NCBI GenBank assembly: GCA_012861695.1
Contig: JAAOOA010000028.1
Span: forward strand, 11,634,470 to 11,698,469
Source of the DNA: Trematomus loennbergii
Lineage: Eukaryota; Chordata; Actinopteri; Perciformes; Nototheniidae
Length of the DNA: 64,000 nt
Direction: 5' to 3'
The notes under the pieces are model-generated. The model did not search any database. It was given only the letters and a program-made list of their open reading frames with translations, and was not told where the DNA came from. Numbering within the stretch: the stretch's first letter is position 1; each line of letters begins with the position of its first letter. The translations under genes were made by a program, and so were the position numbers. This document shows positions 34,501 through 46,051 of the stretch, one piece after another.

Positions 34501-34965
34501 CGATACACAGTAAGGGGGCGGGGAGAGTATCTGAGGATTTCACCGAAGGATGGTCTGGTGGTTCCTCGGTTATCGCTCCTCCATTATCGCTCCTCGCTCC
34601 TCGGTCCTCCGGCAGAAATAAGAGCCATGGGACGCTACTCAAGATGGCGCAGACAAATCAACTTCCGGTGATACCGAGGACATGAAAATAGTCGACCTGA
34701 GAAGGACCCCCTGCTTCTCGTGGTTTCCTTGCGTCTCTCCATGCTTCCCTGGTGGGAGGGACTAGTCGCAGGGAAACGACGCAAGTGAGGGACGCAAGGA
34801 ATCCATTTAACCGAAGTGAAACGCAGCCATTGTTGGCAGAACCCCACGGCGGTGTCGCCTTTTGAGTTGCATAAATAAATGTGCCGTTGCTTAACGGAAA
34901 TCCACGTGCCGTGCGTCTCCCTCTCTTCTGTTGTGGCCTGCGAGCCGGTCGTAACACACACAAAG

Positions 34966-35656
34966 ACGGAAATGCCACTTTAATTTACCAGAAAATAAAA
35001 AGCGTTTTTCCTATCATCTGATGAATCATAACAAATAAACTGATAACAAGAATATGATAAGAGAGTAGCTGGCCAAAGGTGTCTTTGTTTATTACCTTAT
35101 TTACCTTTGTCAAAACAATCATTGTTTTGTATTAGCCATCTTCTTTTTGCATTAGAGATAAGGAAAGGATGGCTAGACACTTCTATATTTCAGCATTAGT
35201 CATTAAAACTGTATCCTCAACTAATTGCCTTTGCAACTTGCCTCATTCAAATTCACCGAACACAAATATAAAGGCAACACTTTTGTTTATGCTCCTATTT
35301 GTCATGAGCTATCTACACAAAAGGCCAGCAGGATCATATGACACTGGCTGTTCTTCTATGAGCTGTTTGGACGCAAATCCAGAGACAGAAATGGTCACAT
35401 TCAGACAAATTCTCTAATTTCCCTAAAAATAATGCCATATTGTCACTGCTGGAACTTCTCCCCCATAAACACCTTCTCTCATGTAGACTATTGAAGAGCT
35501 TTTGTGTCTTACTTGTTAACCACATGAACTCAGACCTATGTGACAGCTGACAATGCACACACTCAGTCTGACCCCAGCAGCAAGAATATGAAGAATTGTG
35601 GAAGTAAGTCTTTCATTGTGTGCTGTACATAGAGCTTGACTGAGGTTTTAGTTAAA
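34966..35656. repeat. Orphan type II upstream region and Tc1 stub, end of unit A
   Basis: From 'ggaaatgcca...tttaccagaaaataaaa' onward it matches the promoter-side flank of type II genes 2 and 3 (about 7420-7700 and 63610-63900). It continues into the Tc1 5' end (about 35240-35325) and then into unit-specific sequence. No type II exon is present. The same arrangement recurs at 43330-44022 and 51690-52378. Confidence 0.75.
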
Positions 35657-37482
35657 TAGTCTGTAACTGCTGACGAAGCCGTAAAGGGAAAAAAGCTTGC
35701 TTCTTCACAAGAAATAACTCTTTAGATGGCATGCTGCTATCATGATAAGCTTACAATGACACCATTACCACTTCTTATAGTTTTCACTCAATATGCTTTC
35801 GCTGGTTAACACATTTTACCCCACCTGTCTGTCAACTTCAATGAAATGGACTTGCTCAATTTCTTTTAGAATTTATATTAAAATATACCAATCGCCAGTG
35901 GGATAATGTAACTAAGTAGATTAACTTAACTACTGTATTTAAGTACAATTTTGAGGTACTTGTACTTTACTTGACTATTTCAATGTTATGCTACTTTGTA
36001 CTTCTACTCCACAATTCAGAGGTAAATAGTGTACTTTTACTCCACTACATGTATTATGTCCTTTAATTGCTTTAAAGATTTTGATTAATAATGTGAAATA
36101 TAAACACACTTAATAAGACTTTAGTTTCACCTGGAGTAAATTCACAAGCTACCCTGCTTTGCCAGCTTTGATAAACACATTGATGCATCAATAAGTATAA
36201 TCAAAACATATAATATATATCATTTTGAAATGGACCAATCTGCATAATAAGTACTTTCATATTTGTTATGCTAATACTTTTGTACTTTAACTTGAGTAAC
36301 ATTTTGAATGCAGGACTTTTACTTGTGTATTATTCCTACACTCTGGTACTTTTACTCAAGTACAAGATCTAAGTACTTCTCTGCCAAAGTGTGTACTTTA
36401 AAGCTCAAAAGTGTACTTATTCTCTTACTTGCTGAGAGTGATAGATAACAAGATCGATACCACCTATGCATGTTTCGACACATATAAAGCATTAGTGAGC
36501 AGCAGGCTAGCTTAGCATAAAGAATGTGACAGAGGGAAAAAGCTATCGCCTAGATCTGTGAAAAGATAAATAAAAACTGCTTTCCTAAAGCTCAACTATT
36601 AGTCGGATTTAACTCCTTTGTTTAATTTGTACCTTGGAAGAAGTTAAGAGCTGTAATAATTTATTGTATTTATTTCAGGTTTTTAAAGTTTGGGATAAAG
36701 ATTTAGGCTAACTGTTGTACCCCTTTTTCGGGTTTTTACAGGCACAGTTCAAAATCAAATGTTCATGTTTTTTCTGTCTCTAACATTTGTCAACTCACTC
36801 CAAAATAATGGCACTACAGATAGAAGGAAAATATGTATCTTTGATTTGGTCTTTGATCCTACCAAAGGCAGCAGTAAACCTAGCTCAAATATAATTCAGT
36901 TTAAAAGGATGTAGCCTACAGAAAACACTTGAGAATGAAGAAAGGTGATTGAAGATGAGAAATTATTGTAAATGTATGTATAAATGTAAATATGTAAGTA
37001 GGAATAACTTGCAGAAATGATTTAAAGGATAATCATTGATCAGCAGTAAGTAAGGGGTGGGAATTAATAAGCATTTGCTTCCTCCTGCTCCCTTTCAGAC
37101 ACATATGATTTATTATGACTATTTGTTGTTGAATATATAAATATTATTATGAATATTGATAAATACTGTATTCTAACAATACGGTATTCTGTTCTTCACA
37201 TTTGTTTTTGTTTTATTTGTTTTTTTTAATCTGTTCGAAATAAAGATGGAAATGAAAAATGAAATTGTCAAAAATGTTATGATAGCCTCAATTAATAAAC
37301 ATCTTTCAGTTTATTCCAAATTACACTGCAGTGTCAAATTGGTATAATATGAAGTTGACAGAGGAACAAGTTACATTTGAAGTAAGTTAAGTTTAGCATT
37401 TTAATTACAATTAAGTCTATGTGATGATTTTATCTCATTACAAATTAAACAAAATTGCGGTTTAATGCTTTAAATGTGTAGC

Positions 37483-37488
37483 TTTATT
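37483..37488 (-). promoter_or_regulatory. Polyadenylation signal of gene B
   Basis: Minus-strand AATAAA, about 210 nt past the stop of the last exon; same context as in units 0 and C. Confidence 0.55.
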
Positions 37489-37698
37489 AATAGAAACAGT
37501 TTATATAGCAAACATTTACTCAATGAATATACACTTTTCTAAGTTTTTAATGTTTCAATGTGCACACTTATAATAGGGATTTCTTTTAACCTATATTTAG
37601 TGTTTGATTAAAGTTGTCCCACCACCAAATCAGCTAAGAGAGAAAACTAACAGAGTGGCTGCTAAAGATCCAAATATTTTATCTAGAATTTTTGAAGA

Positions 37699-40600
37699 TC
37701 ATTCCAGACTTGCTAACTTCAGGTTATAAAGCAGACCACTACAGAGAGAATAACAGAAAACCAATGAAGGTGCTGTGGGTATTCTTATCAAAACCCAGGT
37801 GTTCTTCCAGAGTTTCATGTACACCTGGTCTCCCACTTCAAGCTGCAGAGTCAAGCCGTTGGTTGCCGTCTCATGGCGGTTTCCAGCTGCATGGTTGTAC
37901 ACAATAACCATCTGCTCTCCATTCTTCATCAGGCCCAGCCCCATTGGTTTAGATGAAAAAGTATGACCAGAGAAGCTGAAGTAATAGACTCCTTTGACAG
38001 GAGCAGTGAAAATACCTGGGGATGAAAAAGAGAGAAAGTTACTGTTAATCTGTTGTGCATTGAGCCTTAAGGCCCTGACACACCAAGCAGTCACCAGAGA
38101 ACTCGCCGACGCCGACTGTTGCGTCGCCGTGTTCTCCTGCGTCTTGGCCATGTGTCTCACTGGAACACACCGCAAAGACTTCCGCCGAGCACGTACGAAC
38201 TGCATGCGTGAGTGGCAATAACTCTCCTTACCAGCAGGCGGCGGTAGTGTGTATTCGTCATTCAAAAGAGGCAACAACCGGAAGACAGAGAAGAAGAACA
38301 GACTGCGTGATCTAAACAAACAATAGCGTGTGCGTTCCATTTTCACTCTCGTCCATCGAAAACATGTTTCGTGCGGTACTGGAGCTATCAGCCATTGGAG
38401 TGTTGCTTGTGAAAACATTCTTAAGCAACCGTTTCGCTTCTCATGCACTGTTTCGCTAAATGGTGTTCCCAACTCCCCTGATCTGAGAATCAACGCACTA
38501 GCCCACTGCGCCATAGCTGAATGTCCTCCTAGTGCACCATTGTGTTTTATTAAACCAAATATCTCTCAGAGGGGCGTGGGGAGTGGCTCCTTATTTTCAT
38601 CTAAAGTAACAGACCCAGAATCATCACTTCTTAAACAGGGCTGAAACTGGATTATGGGATGCTACAATGATCTGTTTGGTATTTCGAGCCAAACACTTCA
38701 GAGACATGTTTTGTATATATCTGAGACCTATAATATGTTATTGGAAAAGAGTATAATAGGGGACCTTTAACACACATCATGTTGCTCAGTTTACCTGTTC
38801 CAGGGTTGTATGCGCCGGTGTTTGTGAAGACCTTCTTGTAGGTCAGTGTGATGTCAGCGTTGAAAGGTCCAACATCTCCAATGGGGCCTAAAGTTGCTCC
38901 AAATGCCACATGCTGACCTTGAAAGGTTACATAAAAACATTTTTGTTTAAAAAGTGTCATCAAGTTGAAAACAATGCAAGCCATAGGCCTACCTAAAAAA
39001 ATGAAAACATAGTGTCCATTTACTTTATATTCTTACCTTGATCTGCCCTCAGATCCTCTACTTGTTTCTCAGTGTCTTTCAGTTTGGTCTTCAGGCTCTC
39101 TATGGTGTGAGGGAAGAGTGAAGAAAAGATCTCACATATCCAGATACTGAAATAGACTAAATGCTCTGCCTCTCACACTGTACACTGCGGACACAGCAGA
39201 CACACAGAGGTGCTCTCAGTCCCCCCACATTCATCCACTGTATTATCTCCATTTAGCTAGATACGCTTAGGCCAATGAATTCAATATGTGTGCATCCACT
39301 TTGTGATTATTTCTATAAGGCTGGGTATTTGTATTCTAGGTGAAAGAAATGACTAACTTAATAAGACTTTACGCTGATCAGGCCTTAATGCTGATATCAA
39401 ACTGAAATGTTTCCTTGGATACTGATGCTGTCTCCTCTCTGTCCTCCAGAAGGCAGGCAAGTACAACTGAGGAAAATAAAAGCTGTACAGTCCTATCAAT
39501 ATGCTTCCATTCAAGCAGCCTTTAATAAAGCATTTCAGGATTCTTTAAACTGCAGATCTGTGCTTACATAAACCAACCTCCTGTTAAATCCTGTGAACAA
39601 GTGTTTTTATAATTGAGACATAAAACAATAAATCATGAATAGTTCCTAGTGTGAAATCAATATATGTTTTGGATTTCGGATTGTAAACATTGGTGCGTCG
39701 ATTATATATTGATTGTGTCTGATGTTATTTACACTGGTAGAAGATCACATTTACTTAGTACAATGTTGAGGTACTTCCTATTTTATGCAACTTTATGCTT
39801 AATTTCTGAGTTAAATATTTAACTTTTTTCCTTTGCCTGGTTATTTGACACTTTTCGTTACTTTGCAGATTAAGATGATTGATATAAAATATCAATCAAC
39901 TAATCAATGATGATGTTTTATAATACATTAAGCTTCCCAGCAGTATTTATTCAAAATTACTCTACCTTAAACAGCTACAACATTAAAGTGATGAACACAT
40001 GAATGCCTCAATAATTATAATCCAACAACATAATATAGATTTCTCTGAAACTGGCTATTCTGCCAAATGTATTCCTATTACTTTTTGTTATTTAATTTTT
40101 TATAAAGCTGATACTTTTATAATTTTCCTTCAGTCACATCGTGAATGACACAACCCATTTTCCGAGGGGTAAATTAAGTTAACAAGCCATATATAAAGTT
40201 TTATATAAATATATAGATACAATATTATGAAATAGGTTATCCTCCTAAATTAATTCTATAAGTATATTTTGATGCTAATTAATTTACACTTTTACTTATT
40301 TGAATTTGAATGCAGGACTTTTACTTGTAACAACGCACTTCTACACTGTAGTTTTAGATTTTGTCTTGTAACATTTTAGTGCAGAAGTGAGAAGATAGTT
40401 TTTTGTTCTCATGTGTTTCTTGAAAAAGAGACATCATTGTCAACAAAACCACCTGCTTGCGTATACTTCAACATTACAAGATTTTCTGCAGCATAAGGGT
40501 AATGCATTATACGAAATACCAACTACTGTGTTGAAAGATAAATGCGATCATGAATCGTCTAAAAAATAGGTTTGTCTTTTCTTACCGGTCATCTGCTTGT

Positions 40601-40748
40601 GATCCATCAACTCTTTTTCAGTCTTTGTCAGTCTGGCCTCCATCTCTTCAATTTTGTTGTCAATGTTTGTCCAAAGATAAGGGTTGAGTGCCTGGTACAC
40701 AGGCAGGTAGAGGAGGCAAAGAGCCAATGCAGCAACCAAAGTCTTCAT
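37699..40748 (-). CDS. Type I secreted C1q-domain protein, altered C terminus (gene B)
   Basis: Exons 40748-40586 (163 nt), 39099-39037 (63), 38917-38795 (123) and 38015-37699 (317) join in phase 1 with GT-AG introns to give 221 aa. Residues 1-20: signal peptide. About 33-76: coiled coil ([20 protein letters not shown], then [17 protein letters not shown]). From about 78: C1q domain with [20 protein letters not shown] and [18 protein letters not shown]. After KNTWV the frame differs from the type II copies: a run of four Ts replaces five, so the usual DNS.SHSTFIG..LF ending is replaced by an unrelated tail of about 35 residues. The last beta strand of the C1q fold would be lost. The mature protein has no cysteine. 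Role inferred: secreted C1q-like protein of innate immunity or plasma. Functional status is uncertain. Confidence 0.7.
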
Positions 40749-40785
40749 ATTTGAGTCTTGGTGGACCTGTACTAAATCAACAATG

Positions 40786-40794
40786 CTTTATATA
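40786..40794 (-). promoter_or_regulatory. TATA box of gene B
   Basis: Minus-strand TATATAAAG about 40 nt upstream of the ATG; identical context in genes A and C. Confidence 0.6.
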
Positions 40795-40857
40795 CCATCC
40801 CGAAGAGGAAATGTTCTTGCTCTTGCACAAGTTTTAGTAAGCTCACATACCTGGCTG

Positions 40858-42083
40858 CAGGGGCGGACTGGCCATCTGTAGAATCTGGAGAACCACAGAA
40901 CGGCCGGTCCTCAAGGGCCGTTGACGGCCGGCCGGCCGGCCCTTTAAAACAATTGTTTAACGTCATCATTTAAGTTGCGCTGACGGCCTTTTTCTCATAG
41001 TGTTACTGTTTTAGTTACCATTTAAATATTGAATTCTATTTATTACTTTTATTTTAAATCAAATCCACCTGTTTTAGATAATATATTTATTTTGAGGTTG
41101 ATTTGCAGGTTGGTTGTTATTTGTATTGTTACTGTGTATTTTATTATATTAACTACTATTTATTGCTATTTATAAAATACTGTTATGAACACTATACAAT
41201 GTCTTTATTTTTGTAGATACCAGAATACATGACACAATGAATCTTTGTAATATATTTATGTTCTCTAGTTTAAATAATCATACCAGTATTTAAACAATGT
41301 ATGCTGGTCACCTGGAATCCTGCTAAGCTTCCAGCATGGTATGTTTAATACTATTATTTATTAAACATAAACTGGTGATAGATGGATGCTGTTTTTTTTA
41401 GCTGGCCAGGATGGCTGGTTTAGCTGGTTTAGCTGGTTCAGCTGGTGCACCAGCTAAACCAGCCATCCTGGCCAGCTAAAGTGTCCAAAACCCCTCTAAA
41501 CCAGCCAGTCTGGTCAACTCAGTTGGTCAGGTTGGTTGACCAGCCTGACCAGCTAAGTTGGTCGACGCTGTTTTTTTCAGCAGGGTAGACGCCGCGGCAG
41601 ACAGGGAGAATGAAAAAACATGGATAAAAATCAGAGAAAACGAAAAGAAAAAGGTGGGGCTGAGAAGGCAAGAGAAAAAAAGGTGAAGTCACTCGCAGGT
41701 GAAGCATATAAATGTCGCAAATTGACAGACCTTTTTGGCAGCTGCGCTGCTACAAGCACTATCATCAGCAGAACAAGTGCAAGATAATGAAGAGAATGAT
41801 GAGGGCGCGAGTTCAGATATACAGCCAGCCTCCTGCGTTCATGATGAGGGACAGAGAGTTGAGATGGTGGAAGAACCAGCTCAACTGGCACATACAAGTG
41901 CAGGGCAAGAGCAAGAAGTGGATGACAATTATCCCTTGAACTGCATGAATGCAGCCTAATAAACAGCTGATTTCTAATAACTAATAGTACTGTATTTTTT
42001 TTTCTGATGCCCCCCCGTTCACATTTCATGTGGCCGGACTGGGTCAGTTTCCAGGGCTGAATTCTAGTCCCAGTCCGCCCCTG
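40858..42083 (+). mobile_element. hAT element (1226 bp) with perfect 8-bp target duplication, unit B
   Basis: The ends are CAGGGGCGGACTGG...CCAGTCCGCCCCTG. CCTGGCTG is duplicated at 40850-40857 and 42084-42091. The empty site exists in unit A (19556-19563) and near gene 1 (about 4656). A reading frame at 41620-41787 encodes a lysine-rich N terminus (MDKNQRKRKEKGGAEKAREK) and KLTDLF, like hAT transposases; a frameshift then leads into an acidic region. The catalytic part is absent. It lies about 100 bp upstream of the ATG of gene B and may affect its promoter. Confidence 0.85.
41400..41477. repeat. Inverted repeat inside the hAT element, unit B
   Basis: Perfect 28-bp arms (41400-41427 and 41450-41477, starting AGCTGGCCAGGATGGCTGG) around a 22-base spacer. 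A second GCTGGT/ACCAGC-rich hairpin follows at about 41520-41575, ending 'tttttttcagcaggg'. This looks like a separate small element nested in the hAT. Confidence 0.8.
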
Positions 42084-42138
42084 CCTGGCTGCATTCCATT
42101 TTTCGCCCAGCCTGGGTCCTTCCGCACTATAAACAGGA

Positions 42139-43193
42139 GCTGCGTTTCACTTCTCTTATTTTTCATTTCCTCGCTCCTCGGTCTCGGTCTCACCGGAAGT
42201 TGATTTGTCTGCGCCATCTTGAGTAGCGTCCCAATGGCCTTCTTTTTGCCGGAGGACCGAGGATCGAGGAGCGAGGAGCGATAATGGAGGAGCTATAATC
42301 GAGGAACCACCAGACCATCCTTCGATGAAATCCTCAGATACTCGCCCCGCCCCTTACTGTGTATCGCTCACTGATTGGACGATGCAGCGCATGCAATGAT
42401 CTGATGCTTCTTGACATGAGAGCAGTTTCCCAGCGGAGTGAAGAAAACACATGAAACTCACGGGACTCACTCCTCAGTTCATACAGTGTTTTGTTTCAAT
42501 GAATGCATCATTCAGTTACAAATATGTGATATATCTGAACAACAAAGTGGACAAAAATCATTTCATTCATTTATTGGAAACATTTTCGTGATCGCTTTTT
42601 TCGTTTTACATTTTCATTTATTGTCATTTCCATTCAGTCAGTCATTCAGTGCTATTTAACATGTTAATTTGCTACATATCCACACAAACAAACTAAGTGT
42701 GCAATCCAATGAATGTTAATCTAACTGGGTTTTGATAGATAACATATCTCTTTTTCTTCTCTCAATTCTTTTATTTATATTGTGCACTCTAATCAATATT
42801 AATCAAACTAATATTCGTTTATACATTTTAAGAATGGCGTTTATCTTTTTTGAGAATTAGTTCTTATTTGATTTTATTTATTTGGGTCTACAACAGATGA
42901 TACAAATGTTTGTGTCAGTAAATGTGTACTAACAGAGGCGGGGGTGTTTGTGAAAATAACGGGGACAGAGCTGGCTGCTGTCAGACGATCAGCTGTGCGG
43001 CGTCATCACAAACGGACGTCGCTTCACGTGACGCTCCGGGGGAAAGGACGTCCCATTGCTCTTAAAACTCATTTCCCTGCTTCTCGTGGTTTCCTTGCGT
43101 CTCTCCATGCTTCCCTGGTGGGAGGGACTAGTCGCAGGGAAACGACGCAAGTGAGGGACGCAAGGAATCCATTTAACCGAAGTGAAACGCAGC
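42139..43193. mobile_element. Element E1, unit B
   Basis: 1055 bp between inverted GCTGCGTTTCACTTC ends (42139-42153 and 43179-43193). It lacks the nested insertions and the inversion seen in unit A. No transposase. It occupies the place where a type II C1q gene would be expected. Confidence 0.65.
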
Positions 43194-45848
43194 CATTGTT
43201 GGCAGAACCCCACGGCGGTGTCGCCTTTTGAGTTGCATAAATAAATGTGCCGTTGCTTAACGGAAATCCACGTGCCGTGCGTCTCCCTCTCTTCTGTTGT
43301 GGCCTGCGAGCCGGTCGTAACACACACAAAGACGGAAATGCCACTTTAATTTACCAGAAAATAAAAAGCGTTTTTCCTATCATCTGATGAATCATAACAA
43401 ATAAACTGATAACAAGAATATGATAAGAGAGTAGCTGGCCAAAGGTGTCTTTGTTTATTACCTTATTTACCTTTGTCAAAACAATCATTGTTTTGTATTA
43501 GCCATCTTCTTTTTGCATTAGAGATAAGGAAAGGCTGGCTAGACACTTCTATATTTCAGCATTAGTCATTAAAACTGTATCCTCAACTAATTGCCTTTGC
43601 AACTTGCCTCATTCAAATTCACCGAACACAAATATAAAGGCAACACTTTTGTTTATGCTCCTATTTGTCATGAGCTATCTACACAAAAGGCCAGCAGGAT
43701 CATATGACACTGGCTGTTCTTCTATGAGCTGTTTGGACGCAAATCCAGAGACAGAAATGGTCACATTCAGACAAATTCTCTAATTTCCCTAAAAATAATG
43801 CCATATTGTCACTGCTGGAACTTCTCCCCCATAAACACCTTCTCTCATGTAGACTATTGAAGAGCTTTTGTGTCTTACTTGTTAACCACATGAACTCAGA
43901 CCTATGTGACAGCTGACAATGCACACACTCAGTCTGACCCCAGCAGCAAGAATATGAAGAATTGTGGAAGTAAGTCTTTCATTGTGTGCTGTACATAGAG
44001 CTTGACTGAGGTTTTAGTTAAATAGTCTGTAACTGCTGACGAAGCCGTAAAGGGAAAAAAGCTTGCTTCTTCACAAGAAATAACTCTTTAGATGGCATGC
44101 TGCTATCATGATAAGCTTACAATGACACCATTACCACTTCTTATAGTTTTCACTCAATATGCTTTCGCTGGTTAACACATTTTACCCCACCTGTCTGTCA
44201 ACTTCAATGAAATGGACTTGCTCAATTTCTTTTAGAATTTATATTAAAATATACCAATCGCCAGTGGGATAATGTAACTAAGTAGATTAACTTAACTACT
44301 GTATTTAAGTACAATTTTGAGGTACTTGTACTTTACTTGACTATTTCAATGTTATGCTACTTTGTACTTCTACTCCACAATTCAGAGGTAAATAGTGTAC
44401 TTTTACTCCACTACATGTATTATGTCCTTTAATTGCTTTAAAGATTTTGATTAATAATGTGAAATATAAACACACTTAATAAGACTTTAGTTTCACCTGG
44501 AGTAAATTCACAAGCTACCCTGCTTTGCCAGCTTTGATAAACACATTGATGCATCAATAAGTATAATCAAAACATATAATATATATCATTTTGAAATGGA
44601 CCAATCTGCATAATAAGTACTTTCATATTTGTTATGCTAATACTTTTGTACTTTAACTTGAGTAACATTTTGAATGCAGGACTTTTACTTGTGTATTATT
44701 CCTACACTCTGGTACTTTTACTCAAGTACAAGATCTAAGTACTTCTTCCACCTCTGCCAAAGTGTGTACTTTAAAGCTCAAAAGTGTACTTATTCTCTTA
44801 CTTGCTGAGAGTGATAGATAACAAGATCGATACCACCTATGCATGTTTCGACACATATAAAGCATTAGTGAGCAGCAGGCTAGCTTAGCATAAAGAATGT
44901 GACAGAGGGAAAAAGCTATCGCCTAGATCTGTGAAAAGATAAATAAAAACTGCTTTCCTAAAGCTCAACTATTAGTCGGATTTAACTCCTTTGTTTAATT
45001 TGTACCTTGGAAGAAGTTAAGAGCTGTAATAATTTATTGTATTTATTTCAGGTTTTTAAAGTTTGGGATAAAGATTTAGGCTAACTGTTGTACCCCTTTT
45101 TCGGGTTTTTACAGGCACAGTTCAAAATCAAATGTTCATGTTTTTCTTCTGTCTCTAACATTTGTCAACTCACTCCAAAATAATGGCACTACAGATAGAA
45201 GGAAAATATGTATCTTTGATTTGGTCTTTGATCTACCAAAGGCAGCAGTAAACCTAGCTCAAATATAATTCAGTTTAAAAGGATGTAGCCTACAGAAAAC
45301 ACTTGAGAATGAAGAAAGGTGATTGAAGATGAGAAATTATTGTAAATGTATGTATAAATGTAAATATGTAAGTAGGAATAACTTGCAGAAATGATTTAAA
45401 GGATAATCATTGATCAGCAGTAAGTAAGGGGTGGGAATTAATAAGCATTTGCTTCCTCCTGCTCCCTTTCAGACACATATGATTTATTATGACTATTTGT
45501 TGTTGAATATATAAATATTATTATGAATATTGATAAATACTGTATTCTAACAATACGGTATTCTGTTCTTCACATTTGTTTTTGTTTTATTTGTTTTTTT
45601 AATCTGTTCGAATGGAAATGAAAAATGAAATTGTCAAAAATGTTATGATAGCCTCAATTAATAAACATCTTTCAGTTTATTCCAAATTACACTGCAGTGT
45701 CAAATTGGTATAATATGAAGTTGACAGAGGAACAAGTTACATTTGAAGTAAGTTAAGTTTAGCATTTTAATTACAATTAAGTCTATGTGATGATTTTATC
45801 TCATTACAAATTAAACAAAATTGCGGTTTAATGCTTTAAATGTGTAGC

Positions 45849-45854
45849 TTTATT
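45849..45854 (-). promoter_or_regulatory. Polyadenylation signal of gene C
   Basis: Minus-strand AATAAA about 200 nt past the stop, as in unit B. Confidence 0.55.
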
Positions 45855-46051
45855 AATAGAAACAGTTTATATAGCAAACATTTACTCAATGAATATACAC
45901 TTTTCTAAGTTTTTAATGTTTCAATGTGCACACTTATAATAGGGATTTCTTTTAACCTATATTTAGTGTTTGATTAAAGTTGTCCCACCACCAAATCAGC
46001 TAAGAGAGAAAACTAACAGAGTCCAAATATTTTATCTAGAATTTTTGAAGA

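Larger units (their letters stand above)
19611..34827. mobile_element. Host DNA element E1 in unit A, expanded by nested insertions
   Basis: The ends are inverted copies of GCTGCGTTTCACTTC (19611-19625 and 34813-34827). The same element without the nested insertions is about 1.05 kb in unit B (42139-43193) and unit C (50496-51549). Here it holds elements A and B at one TCG site and has an inverted internal segment (33771-34500). No transposase is visible, so it is non-autonomous. Target duplications were not clear. Confidence 0.65.
35657..44022. repeat. Tandem array unit B (8366 bp)
   Basis: It contains, in plus order, 3' flank repeats, a type I C1q gene (minus), a hAT insertion, element E1, the orphan type II upstream flank and a Tc1 stub. 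It is followed head-to-tail by unit C. Differences from C are a few small indels and one larger one near 37635 ('gtggctgctaaagatcc' against 'gtcc'). Confidence 0.95.

Noticed and set aside
34635..34978. Overlapping 91-118-codon frames repeated in units A, B and C (also 42944-43344 and 51279-51700)
   Set aside because: They fall inside non-autonomous element E1, overlap on both strands, and are conserved only because the units are recent copies.
41631..42029. 132-codon minus-strand frame in units B and C
   Set aside because: It is antisense to the hAT transposase N-terminal remnant and has no domain of its own.
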